64,000 nucleotides of DNA, taken from the NCBI RefSeq assembly GCF_902459465.1, contig NC_047068.1, positions 2,852,001 through 2,916,000 on the forward strand, written 5' to 3'. A program made the translations under genes and the position numbers. The notes under the pieces were generated by a model. That model was not told the DNA's origin, made no database searches, and was given only the letters and a program-made list of their open reading frames with translations. Of the stretch, positions 1 through 9,861 are shown piece by piece. This DNA is from Asterias rubens (taxonomy: Eukaryota; Echinodermata; Asteroidea; Forcipulatida; Asteriidae). Numbering within the stretch: position 1 is the stretch's first letter; each line of letters starts with the position of its first letter.

Positions 1-760
1 TCGAAATCGAAGGAGTACTCCCAGGAGAGAGTTCATCATGTCTGGACCTTTAGCCCAGTAGTCGTTGAGGATATGTCCTTTGTTGTTGGCACTGCTATTG
101 AATACAATCCTGACTGGGGTGCTCTTGCTGTCTGGCTTCAGGACTTCGTGATGGGCTATGTAGTGGATCGGTCCCTTATACGAAGCCATTTCTTCCTTGG
201 GGATTGCTCGGGCGACGCCTCGATCTATCATGTCTTTCATCTGTGCGTCGTACACTTGCGCCTTGGTGGGGTCACGCTCCAGCCGTCGCTCTAGGGCTCT
301 CAGCGTGGCAAATGCAACGTGTCTGTTGTCTGGTAGATTAGCAGGATCCTTAATCCAGGGATAAGCTGCTTCCCAATGAGATCCTTGAAAGACGAGATTC
401 TGATCAATTAGTGCAAGTTCACGCTCTTCCTTCAAAGTGTAGTCTTTGGACCCGATGGGACATTTACCACATCTACAGTTCCCACATCTTGGGTTACACT
501 CCACTCCCATGCTCTCCAACGTCATGAATTGGTCTAGGCTGCAAGTGGACACATAGTGGATCATTGCTGTAGCGGCAAGGATTCGTCTGGTTCTCTCAGT
601 AATGGCTGGATGAGTGCCTCCCAAACATCTACCGAATCTATTCTCCAGGACAAGCAAGTGGTCTACAGCTTGTAGTCTTATTGGGTGGTACCCTGCATAT
701 TCAAACCCGATGAGGAGGTCTACTTGGCCCCTGGGGCGCTCAATCTGCTCCCGGCTTACG
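1..760 (-). pseudogene. BEL/Pao pol, start of reverse transcriptase (partial)
   Basis: Open minus-strand frame that runs off the window edge. Recognisable pieces are VDLLIGFEYAGYHP near 720, a cysteine-rich CNPRCGNCRCGKC stretch near 460-500, and VRIVFNSSANNKGHILNDYW near 65-120, the conserved first RT block of BEL/Pao elements. It is read in a different frame from the protease frame, so a one-base shift separates them. RT catalytic residues, RNase H and integrase would lie outside the window. Confidence 0.75.
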
Positions 761-1327
761 CCCATGAAGAGTCCCACAACACTGTGTGTTGATATTCTCT
801 ATGTCTGCAGTGATGCGGTCAATCCTGTAGGCTAAGATGTGCACAATGTAGCCCTGTCTGTCAGTAAGAGGCACAGAGTAACGGAAACGGTCAATCTCTT
901 CTGTCACTCCGCCCACCTTTGTTATAGACACCTTGATGGGGGTACCTCTCAAGCCTGCTGCTTTAGCTGACGTGATGGTGACAAGGGAAGATGTAGCGCA
1001 ACCATCCCATAGCACGTTCATGTGGGTTGGGCCAACCTTGATCTTCATCAATTGCAGGAGACATGCGTCATTGGATCTTGATGTTGCCACAGTGTGGTTA
1101 TTGACTGTGGAGGTTTGGGTCTGTTCGGCAACTTGCTGGCTGTTGTGCAGTGTTGGATGGTGAGTGCGAGTACAATTGATGACATTACACTTCTTCTTCT
1201 TTCTGCAATCCGTTATTCTGTGTCCACGATTCAGACAACAGTAACATGCTCCCTTTTCTCTCACGATCTGCGCTCTTTCTGGAACTGATTTGCCCATGAA
1301 TATTCGGTGTTGCGTGGTTACCATCAA
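740..1327 (-). CDS. BEL/Pao zinc knuckle and aspartic protease region
   Basis: 195 codons. The residues CYCCLNRGHRITDC form a CCHC-like zinc knuckle. About 70 residues later VLWDGCATSSLVT matches the flap-proximal D-G motif position of the DUF1758/A17-type protease of BEL/Pao polyproteins (D-S/T-G is more usual, so the active-site triad here is atypical or decayed). The frame ends at 740; pol continues in another frame after a one-base shift around 770-790. Confidence 0.7.
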   Translation of the reverse strand: MMVTTQHRIFMGKSVPERAQIVREKGACYCCLNRGHRITDCRKKKKCNVINCTRTHHPTLHNSQQVAEQTQTSTVNNHTVATSRSNDACLLQLMKIKVGPTHMNVLWDGCATSSLVTITSAKAAGLRGTPIKVSITKVGGVTEEIDRFRYSVPLTDRQGYIVHILAYRIDRITADIENINTQCCGTLHGRKPGAD

Positions 1328-2507
1328 TGTGAAGGAGACACTTCTTAATTACATCTCGCTTTGTGGCCTCATGTTTCTCCTTGACGTCTGTGGTCTTCAC
1401 TGTTGCTCTTGGAGAGCTGCTATGAGTAGCGAGACTTCTAATATCAGACAACTCGTACTCGACACTCTTCTTTTCCTTTACTAAGAATTGAAGAAGAGCT
1501 GGAAACCTGTCGGAGCGATCCACTTCGGATTTGTCGTCATAAAGGGAGCTGGACCACTCTCTTCTCACTATGGGGGGTAGTCTCCGCTCTATATCTCCAA
1601 CTACTCTAGTATTGGAAATCTCTCTCTCCATTCCAACCTTTGTGAGATCGTTGTAACTTCTCTCAAAAACGTCGACTAATTCCACAAACCGCCTGTCGTC
1701 TCCATCCCTAACTGGCTTTATTTTCTTGAAATCTCGCATAATGGAGTCCGCCATCTTGATGGGATCCCCATACCGCTCATCCAACCTCGTCCAAATTTCG
1801 TTGACATCATCGTCAATAGCGCCAATCACTTGGAGCGGCTTCTCACCCAAAGACCTGCGCAGAACAAAAGCAGACTGATCTACTGTGGTCTCAGGTTGGA
1901 TGAATTTTTTGAAATCTGAACGAAATCTTGGGTAATTTCTGACGTCACCATCGAAGACTGGTAGACGCATCTTCTCTATATGGAACCCACTTGTTGATTT
2001 CTTCCCATGATGAGCTGGGGATGAAGAAGATCCATGACAATCTAGGAGTTTGCCGATTGCTTCACTTACTTTGTAGTAGGATTCACGAATTGGTAGAAGC
2101 CATGTATTTTCACTTTCAAACTCGTCCGCTGGTAACATCATGACGTACTGCATGTGAGCTGCTTTGGTATCTTCCATTAATTGCTTAAACTCTATCTTCC
2201 CAGTCTTCACTGCATCAACTGACTCGTTCTCGATGTATGACGTAATACCCTTACAAAGTTGACGAAGATCCGCCTCGTGAACGTCTCTTAGATTTCTCGC
2301 CTTGTGCAGTGACATTTGCTTAGCCTCGCTCTCAAGTTGTGTCTGTTCTAGTTTGGAGGCATCTGTCTCATCTTTCTGGGCGTGGATCTTGTAGTGCATA
2401 ATCATCTCTCTGATCTCATCGTATCTCTCTTCTATGTTCGAAATCCTCATCTTCTTCACCGTCAGTGTGCAGAATGAAATCTTCATGCTTGGCGTAGACA
2501 GTGTCAC
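1185..2507 (-). CDS. BEL/Pao gag with DUF1759-like domain
   Basis: A 440-codon frame. The first half is coiled and charged (EIREMIMHYKIH onwards). The middle carries the run beginning LPVFDGDVRNYPRFRSDFKKF and continuing through WTRLDERYGDP, typical of the DUF1759 gag domain of BEL/Pao elements. Its last residues are a shifted reading of the zinc-knuckle region that is read properly in the frame 1327-740. The likely role is assembly of the element's particle. The shift near 1.25-1.3 kb marks it as a damaged copy. Confidence 0.75.
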   Translation of the reverse strand: MTLSTPSMKISFCTLTVKKMRISNIEERYDEIREMIMHYKIHAQKDETDASKLEQTQLESEAKQMSLHKARNLRDVHEADLRQLCKGITSYIENESVDAVKTGKIEFKQLMEDTKAAHMQYVMMLPADEFESENTWLLPIRESYYKVSEAIGKLLDCHGSSSSPAHHGKKSTSGFHIEKMRLPVFDGDVRNYPRFRSDFKKFIQPETTVDQSAFVLRRSLGEKPLQVIGAIDDDVNEIWTRLDERYGDPIKMADSIMRDFKKIKPVRDGDDRRFVELVDVFERSYNDLTKVGMEREISNTRVVGDIERRLPPIVRREWSSSLYDDKSEVDRSDRFPALLQFLVKEKKSVEYELSDIRSLATHSSSPRATVKTTDVKEKHEATKRDVIKKCLLHIDGNHATPNIHGQISSRKSADRERKGSMLLLSESWTQNNGLQKEEEV

Positions 2508-2649
2508 ATGCCGACTTCAAATCCGATGCCAACATGTTGACATACTCTAGGGGCTTTCTCTGCGTGATTGCGGTGTCAATGGAATGACATATTCTAGTGA
2601 ATCGTCCCTTCGCAAGACCTCTCATCTTCTTCGTCTTAGCACTGGCCAT
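2416..2649 (-). CDS. BEL/Pao gag, N-terminal fragment
   Basis: Short open frame of 77 codons starting MASAKTKKMRG. It overlaps the next gag frame but is shifted relative to it, so the gag start is separated from the body by a frame break near 2.45-2.5 kb. The basic start followed by a helical, charged stretch is usual for the N-terminus of BEL-type polyproteins. The protein would be a capsid component of the element, not a host protein. Confidence 0.6.
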   Translation of the reverse strand: MASAKTKKMRGLAKGRFTRICHSIDTAITQRKPLEYVNMLASDLKSACDTVYAKHEDFILHTDGEEDEDFEHRREIR

Positions 2650-2853
2650 GTCGAAAGATGAAGACTTGTATGGTTTCTTCCCATCTAGCCCGGGGTTAGT
2701 TAAATTGAAACGGTCTCACCTGGTTACTCTCTTTCTCTTGCCTCAGCAAATCATCAGGGGGTGAAGCTACTGTCTGGCTGCACCCAGTGGCAAGTATTTC
2801 GAATGTAAGATTCTGCGTGCGTCACTCTTGAACTTCAAACGTTTTCAAACACC

Positions 2854-2859
2854 TTTATT
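2854..2859 (-). promoter_or_regulatory. possible LTR polyadenylation signal
   Basis: AATAAA on the minus strand, about 200 bases upstream of the gag start. In LTR elements a poly(A) signal sits in the R region, so it may mark the 5' LTR. Only the hexamer and its position support this. Confidence 0.35.
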
Positions 2860-2880
2860 GTAATTCTCAGGAGACATTAC

Positions 2881-3435
2881 ATCACTGTTCAGCGGTTCGA
2901 AATCTACATGTATGAAAAAATACAATGTCTAAGTATAAACCTTAATCAATTCTTAATGAAACTTAGTGAAACTTAAATCAAACTGCTCCTTTAAATAAAC
3001 CCCTTTAATGAAAAGTCTAACAGCAAATCCACAGTGAAAATTCCTTTGTAAATGCATATCAATTAGCAATCCAAAATAGTCCTTTAATTATCTCTGCTGC
3101 TCTTCTCTCAGATTATACTTAACAAACTAACAATCCAGCTTTAATATAAAAGAAAACAAAATTAACTTACACTGTTCTGCATCCAATAAAAGGCAATAAT
3201 CACAGGAATCTTTATGAGCACTTGTAAATAACTTCTTGTAGTATCAAATGTATGGTTAGAACAAAGATGATGTGGCAAACTATAGTAGTACCTAGGTTAT
3301 TCAGTGTAAACATGCCATGTGAAACAATAAACAACTATTGAACTTAAGAAAGCTAATCTCAACAATTGAGGGCGGTATACAAATAAACCATAGTTAAGGA
3401 AACAAAGAAGCAAAGTAAGATGATGCAATCTTACA
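2881..3435. other. AT-rich stretch, no gene seen
   Basis: No convincing open frame or repeat. The left part may still belong to the BEL/Pao LTR. From about 3436 the sequence resembles the spacer of the tandem array. Confidence 0.5.
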
Positions 3436-5183
3436 GATGTCAATGTTGTCATGTTTACATTTGACATTTTCAAAATGATCGGGGATTCGGTCATTTATGA
3501 ATGAGATTTTTCCTAGCTTTTTCTATGGATCGGATTTGGTCAAGCGGTAGATTTCTCGACATCAGATTCGGAGGTCCCCCGATCGAATCCTAGAACATGA
3601 TGTCAATATTCTGTTTACATCTGACAATTTAAATATTGATAGAGAATGCATGTCTGTAATATTTTCCCACGTTTTTCTGTGGATCGGATTTGTCAAGCGG
3701 TAGATTTCTCGACTTTCGAATCGGAGGTCCCCAGTTCGAATCCTGGGCAATGATGTCAATGTTGTTTTGTTTCGGTTGACATTTTCAAAATGATACGGGA
3801 TGCGACTATTCATAACTGAGATTTTTTTTATGTTTTTCTGTGGATCGAATTGGTCTGGCGGTAGAATTCTCGACTTCAGAATCGGAGTTCCCCAGTTCGA
3901 AACCTGGGCAGTGATATCAATGTTGTTTTATTTCGGGTGACATTTTCAAAATGATAGGGGATTCGGGTATTTATGAATGAGATTTTTCCTAGATGTCTCT
4001 ATGGATCGGATAGGTTAAGCGGTAGATTTCTCGACTTTCGAATCGGAGGTCCCCAGTTCGAATCCTGGGCAATAATGTCAATGTTGTTTTGTTTCGGTTT
4101 ACATTTTCAAAATGATAGGGGATGCGACTATTTATGAATGAGATTTTTCCCAGGTTTTTCTGTGGATCGGATTGGTCTAGCGGTAAAATTCTCGACTTCA
4201 GAATCGGAGTTCACCAGTTCGAATCCTGGGCATTGATATCAGTGTTGTTTTATTTCGGTTGACATTTTCAAAATGATAGGGGATTCGGGTATTTATGAAT
4301 GAGATTTTTCCTAGGTTTTTCTGTGGATCGGATTGGTCTAGCGGTAGATTTCTCGACTTTAGAATCGGAGGTCCCCAGTTCGAATCCAGGGATATGATAC
4401 CAATGTTGTTTGGTTTCGGGTGACATTTTCAAAATGATAGGAGATGCGGATATTTATTAATGAGATTTTTCCTAGGTTTTTCTGTGGATCGGATTGGTCA
4501 AGCGGTAGATTTCTCGACTTTCGAATCGGAGGTCCCCAGTTCGAATCCTGGGCAATGATGTCAATGTTGTTTTGTTCGGTTGACATTTTCGAAATGATAC
4601 GGGATGCGACTATTTATCAATGAGGTTTTTTCTATGTTTTTCTGTGGATCGAATTGGTCTAGCGGTAGAATTCTCGACTTCCGAATCGGAGTTCCCCAGT
4701 TCGAAACCTGGGCATTGATATCAATGTTGTTTTATTTCGGTTGACATTTTCAAAATGATAGGGGATTCGGATATTTATGAATGAGATTTTTCCTAGATGT
4801 CTCTGTGGATCGGATAGGTTAAGCGGTTGATTTCTTGACTTTCGAATCGGAGGTCCCCAGTTCGAATCCTGGGCAATAATGTCAATGTTGTTTTGTTTCG
4901 GTTTACATTTTCAAAATGATAGGGGATGCGACTATTTATGAATGAGATTTTTCCCAGGTTTTTCTATGGATCGGATTGGTCTAGCGGTAGAATTCTCGAC
5001 TTCAGAATCGGACTTCACCAGTTCGAGTCCTGGGCATTGATATCAGTGTTGTTTTATTTCGGTTGACATTTTCAAAATGATAGGGGATTCGGGTATTTAT
5101 GAAATAGATTTTTCCTAGGTTTTTCTGTGGATCGGAGTGGTCAAGCGGTAGATTTCTCGACTTTAGAATCGGAGGTCCCCAGT

Positions 5184-6765
5184 TCGAATCCTCGGCAGTG
5201 ATGTCCATGTTGTTTTGTTTACATTTGACATTTTCAAAATGATAGGAGATGCGGATATTTATGAATGAGATTTTTCCTAGCTTTTTCTGGTAATCGGATT
5301 GGTCAAGTGGTAGATTTCTCGACTTCAGAATCGGAGGTCCCCAGTTCGAATCCTGGGCATTGATGTCAATGTTGTTTTGTTTACATTTGACATTTTCAAA
5401 ATAATAGGAGATGCGGATAATTATGAATAAGAATTTTCCTAGGTTTTTCTGTGGATCGGATTGGTCAAGTGGTAGATTTCTCGACTTAGGAATCGCAGGT
5501 CCCCAGTTCGAATCCTAGAACATGATGTCAATATTTTTTTTACATCTGACAATTTAAATATTGATAGAGAATGCATATCTGTAATATTTTCCCACTTTTG
5601 TCTGTGGATCGGATTGGTCAAGCGGTAGATTTCTCGACTTTCGAATCGGAGGTCCCCAGTTCGAATCCTGGGCAATGATGTCAATGTTGTTTTGTTTCGG
5701 TTGACATTTTCAAAATGATACGGGATGCGACTATTTATCAATGAGGTTTTTTCTATGTTTTTCTGTGGATCGAATTGGTCTAGCGGTAGAATTCTCGACT
5801 TCAGAATCGGAGTTCGAATCCTGGGCATTGATATCAGTGTTGTTTTATTTCGGTTGACATTTTCAAAATGATAGGGGATTCGGGTATTTATGAATGAGAT
5901 TTGTCCTAGGTTTTTCTGTGGATCGGATTGGTCTAGCGGTAGATTTCTCGACTTTAGAATCGAACGTCCCCAGTTCGAATCCTCGGCAGTGATATCCATG
6001 TTGTTTTGTTTACATTTGACATTTTCAAAATGATAGGAGATGCGGATATTTATGAATGAGATTTTTCCTAGCTTTTTCTGGTAATCGGATTGGTCAAGTG
6101 GTAGATTTCTCGACTTCAGAATCGGAGGTCCCCAGTTCGAATCCTGGGCATTGATGTCAATGTTGTTTTGTTTACATTTGACATTTTCAAAATAATAGGA
6201 GATGCGGATAATTATGAATAAGAATTTTCCTAGGTTTTTCTGTGGATCGGATTGGTCAAGTGGTAGATTTCTCGACTTAGGAATCGCAGGTCCCCAGTTC
6301 GAATCCTAGAACATGATGTCAATATTTTTTTTACATCTGACAATTTAAATATTGATAGAGAATGGATATCTGTAATATTTTCCCACGTTTGTCTGTGGAT
6401 CGGATTGGTCAAGCGGTAGATTTCTCGACTTTCGAATCGGAGGTCCCCAGTTCGAATCCTGGGCAATGATGTCAATGTTGTTTTGTTTCGGTTGACATTT
6501 TCAAAATGATACGGGATGCGACTATTTATCAATGAGGTTTTTTCTATGTTTTTCTGTGGATCGAATTGGTCTAGCGGTAGAATTCTCGACTTCAGAATCG
6601 GAGTTCGAATCCTGGGCATTGATATCAGTGTTGTTTTATTTCGGTTGACATTTTCAAAATGATAGGGGATTCGGGTATTTATGAATGAGATTTGTCCTAG
6701 GTTTTTCTGTGGATCGGATTGGTCTAGCGGTAGATTTCTCGACTTTAGAATCGAACGTCCCCAGT
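5184..6765 (+). repeat. 791-bp higher-order duplication (5 units) in the array
   Basis: Five consecutive units (cores 5183-5974) are repeated almost perfectly in the next 791 bases (cores 5974-6765), including a shared 8-bp loss in the T arm at 5813/6604 and the variant spacer after 5507/6298. I noticed only a few single-base differences. This is a recent block duplication or an assembly duplication. Confidence 0.85.
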
Positions 6766-7031
6766 TCGAATCCTCGGCAGTGATATCCATGTTGTTTTGT
6801 TTACATTTGACATTTTCAAAATGATAGGAGATGCGGGGATTTATAAATGATTTTTTCCTAGGTTTTTCTGTGGATCGGATTGGTCAAGCGGTAGATTCTT
6901 GACATCAGGATCGGAGGTCCCCAGTTCGAATCCTGGGCATTGATGTCAATGTTGTTTTGTTTACATTTGACATTTTCAAAATGATAGAGGATGCCGATAT
7001 ATATAAATGAGAATTTTCTAGGTTTTTCTGT

Positions 7032-7119
7032 GGATCGGATTGGTCAAGTGGTAGATTTCTCAACTTCAGAATCGGAGGTCCCCAGTTCGAATCCTGGGCA
7101 TTGATGTCAATGTTGTTTT
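7032..7119 (+). other. example tRNA-like unit with A box, B box and T-run
   Basis: One well-kept unit of the array. The A box TGGTCAAGTGG is at 7041-7051, fitting TRGYNNANNNG. The B box AGTTCGAATCC is at 7084-7094, one mismatch from GGTTCGANTCC. A TTTT run at 7116-7119 could end Pol III transcription. The first bases ATCGG can pair with TTGAT after the T arm (two G-U pairs). T-arm and anticodon-arm loops are each 8 nt instead of 7, so I do not call a functional tRNA. Transcription is inference. Confidence 0.55.
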
Positions 7120-8410
7120 GTTTACATTTGACATTTTCAAAATAATAGGAGATGCGGATATTTATAAATAAGATTTTTCCTATGTTTTTCTGTGGATCGG
7201 ATTGGTCAAGCGGTAGATTTCTCGACATCAGAATCGGAGGTCCCCAGTTCGAATCCTGGGCATTGATGTCAATGTTGTTTTGTTTACATTTGACATTTTC
7301 AAAATGATAGAGATTGCCGGCTTATTTAATGAATGAGAATTTTTTCTATGTTGTTCTGTTGATCGGATTGGTCCTAGCTGGTAGATTTCTCGAACTTCAG
7401 AATCGGAGGTCTCCCAGTTTCGAATCCTGGAGCATTGCTATCCATGTTTGTTTTCGTTTCATTTGAATTTTCAAATAATACGACCGATTCGGATATTTAT
7501 GCAACAGATGTTTCCCAATGCTTTTTCTGTGGATCGGATAGGTTCCAGCGGTAGATTTCTTCGACTTCGAATCGGAGGTCCCCACCTTCGAATCCTGGGC
7601 AATTGATGTCAATGTTGTTTGTTTACAGGTTTAACATTTCAAAATGATAGGAGTTGCGGACTCTTTATGAATGAAGATTTTTTCCTAGGTTTTTTTTTGG
7701 ATCGGATTGGTCAAGTGGTAGATTTCTCGACTTAAGAATCGGACTTCACCAGTTCGAGTCCTAGAACATGATGTCAATTTTTTTTTTTACGTCTGACAAT
7801 TTAAATATTGATAGAGAATGCATATCTGTAATATTTTCCTACGTTTTTCTGTGGATCGGATTGGTCAAGCGGTAGATTTCTCGACATCAGAATCGGAGGT
7901 ACCCAGTTCGAATCCTGGGCAATGATGTCAATGTTGTTTTGTTTCGGTTGACATTTTCAAAATGATACGGGATGCGACTATTTATCAATGAGGTTTTTTC
8001 TATGTTTTTCTGTGGATCGAATTGGTCTAGCGGTAGAATTCTCGACTTCAGAATCGGAGTTCCCCAGTTCGAAACCTGGACATTGATATCAATGTTGTTT
8101 TGTTTACATTTGACATTTTCAACATGAAAGGGGATGCCGATATTTATGAAATGAGAATTTTCCTAGGTTTTTCTGTGGATCGGATTGGTCAAGTGGTAGA
8201 TTTCTCGACATTAGAATCGGAGGTCCCCAGTTCGAATCCTGGGCATTGATGTCAATGTTGTTTTGTTTACATTTGACACTTTCAAAATGATAGGAGATGC
8301 GGATATTTATGAATGAGATTTTTCCTAGCTTTTTCTGTGGATCGGATTGGTCAAGTGGTAGATTTCTCGACTTCAGAATTGGAGGTCCCCAGTTCGAATC
8401 CTGGCAATGA

Positions 8411-8510
8411 NNNNNNNNNNNNNNNNNNNNNNNNNNNNNNNNNNNNNNNNNNNNNNNNNNNNNNNNNNNNNNNNNNNNNNNNNNNNNNNNNNNNNNNNNN
8501 NNNNNNNNNN
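8411..8510. other. assembly gap of 100 N
   Basis: Exactly 100 N, the usual placeholder for a gap of unknown size. It cuts the tRNA-like array on its left and a POLR1H-side repeat on its right, so array length and the distance to POLR1H are unknown. Confidence 0.99.
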
Positions 8511-9861
8511 TTCCATACGGACACGAACCCTTTGTCACTGATTTTTGCTCCCATATTTTTACAGGTAAAATATAATACCTCTAAAACAAAAGGAACCTAT
8601 TTGTATATCAAAATATTTGGCAGGGTTTACGTTATTTTTCAAAGTTTAAATGTCAACTTTCAATTTGAAGTGGCGCAATTTTCAATCAACACAAGTAAAC
8701 ATTCGGCCAGGGGTTTCCTTACGGGTGGCGAACCCTTTGTCACTGAATTTTTGCTCTTCTGTTTTCAGAGTAAAAACATAAAACCAAATAGTTGGGGGCT
8801 TGTTTTTCAAACTTATAAATCACCTTATATGAAGTGGCGCATTTTTCAATGAATAAACCAGTCCAAAAATCGGCCTCCTCATCAGTAAGACATCTCTGTG
8901 GCATCAGGTCGTCATCGTTGTCGTCGTCGCCGGTGGTGATTTCATCTCCTTGTTCCAGTGAGCTCTTGTCTTGAGATCTATAAGTGTAGACTTATCCGAA
9001 GATGTTGATTCTCTTCAGGAGTACTCAATCTCTTGATGCCTGTAAATATAAAAAAATATATAAAAAAAATTACTTTTACATAAAAAAATGAACCTTTGAC
9101 CCTAACCATCCTGGGGTCGATTTCACAAATGGTTAGAAAGATGAAAAAACAGTGAAAGTTTCAGCAAAATAGGTTAATTGGTTCTACTTGCTTAGAAAAC
9201 AGAAAGAAGCAAAACCCTGTCACAGTAGCGATGAATCCATCCAAGGTAAAGATTTCAATACATCAACAAACTATGTTTGCTTTTTCACCAAACATTTAAA
9301 AATAATTGGCCAGGGATTTCCCTACAGACTGTCACTGATTTTTGCTCTCTGTTTTCACAGGTAAAATATAAAACCTCTGAAATAAAACGAACCTATTTGT
9401 ATGTCAAAATATTTGGAGGGGTTTCCTGTTATTTTTCAAAATTTACCAAATGTCAACTTTCAATTTGAAGTGGTGCAATTTTCAATCAAACACAGTTAAA
9501 AAATCGGCCAGGGGTTTCCTTACGGGTGGCGAACCCTTTGTCACTGAATTTTTGCTCTTCTGTTTTCAGAGTTCAAAACATAAAACCAAATAGTTGGGGG
9601 CTTGTTTTTCAAAACTTATAATTCACCTAATATGAAGTGGCGCATTTTTCAATGAATAAACCAGTCCAAAAATCGGCCTCCTCATCAGTAAGACATCTCT
9701 GTGGCATCAGGTCAACATCGTTGTTGTCATCGTCGCCGGTGGTGATTTCATCTCCTTGTTCCAGTGAGCTCTTGTCTTGAGATCTATAAGTGTAGACTTA
9801 TCCGAAGATGTTGATTCTCTTCAGGAGTATTCAATCTGTTGATGCCTGTAAATATAAAAAA
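8511..9861. repeat. direct duplication, ~806-bp offset, 3' end of POLR1H
   Basis: Bases 8511-9055 recur at about 9317-9861 with an 806-base shift. Both copies hold one or two degenerate repeat units (TTACGGGTGGCGAACCC at about 8721 and 9523), the trinucleotide-rich block with cgtcatcgttgtcgtcgtcg-like sequence, and the last coding exon of POLR1H with its acceptor. The left copy is truncated by the gap. The copies differ at scattered bases. Confidence 0.85.
9015..9039 (-). pseudogene. duplicate of the POLR1H terminal exon
   Basis: Same acceptor (TTTATATTTACAG) and near-identical coding end as 9845-9821, reading HQEIEYS-stop instead of HQQIEYS-stop. It lies 806 bases further downstream inside the direct duplication. 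Either copy could be spliced to exon 3, since the phase is identical. The nearer copy is assumed to be the main one. Confidence 0.65.

Larger units (their letters stand above)
1..2880 (-). mobile_element. BEL/Pao-type LTR retrotransposon, broken, 5' part
   Basis: Minus-strand reading frames run gag, zinc knuckle/protease and pol towards base 1, the order of BEL/Pao elements, and pol leaves the window. The frames are split (2649-2416, 2507-1185, 1327-740, then about 760-1 in a third frame), so this copy is not intact. The 5' LTR should lie just above 2.7 kb. An AATAAA on the minus strand at 2859-2854 and a TG at 2762 are compatible with an LTR end there, but I cannot place the LTR borders because the 3' LTR is outside the window. 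Confidence 0.85.
3436..8410 (+). repeat. tandem array of ~161-bp tRNA-like units
   Basis: About 31 head-to-tail units. Box B-like TTCGA cores occur at 3735, 3896, 4057, 4218, 4379, 4540, 4700, 4861, 5022, 5183, 5345, 5507, 5660, 5813, 5974, 6136, 6298, 6451, 6604, 6765, 6925, 7086, 7248, 7419, 7587, 7753, 7907, 8068, 8231 and 8393, plus a decayed one at 3582. Spacing is mostly 160-162, sometimes 153. Each head has an A box (TGGTCTAGCGG or TGGTCAAGTGG), a short hairpin in the anticodon position, and CCCAG/CTGGG around TTCGAATC. The spacer is AT-rich with TTGTTTTGTTT soon after the head. GGTAGAATTCTCG in some heads matches the D-arm/anticodon-stem region of eukaryotic tRNA-Gly. Minus-strand open frames through the array (for example 5439-5999) are by-products of the repeat, not genes. 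Confidence 0.9.

Noticed and set aside
5439-6790. Minus-strand frames of 186 codons with repeated RTGDLRF / SRNLPLDQSDPQKN peptides
   Set aside because: They are translations of the tRNA-like array. The unit length is not a multiple of three, so frames change from unit to unit. Such peptides are common mis-annotations of tRNA repeats.
3436-8410. Calling each unit a functional tRNA gene
   Set aside because: Acceptor pairing is weak and the T and anticodon loops have one base too many, so I treat them as tRNA-like repeats.
3436-8410. CRISPR array
   Set aside because: Repeats are 161 bp without unique spacers of 30-40 bp, and the DNA is eukaryotic.
8313-8852. Open frame across the N gap
   Set aside because: Most of it is unknown bases; the rest is satellite and repeat.
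8880-9000. Possible minus-strand exon with GDDDNDDDLMPQRCLTDEE
   Set aside because: The preceding POLR1H stop (9015) places it in the 3' untranslated region, and upstream in-frame stops prevent an open exon.
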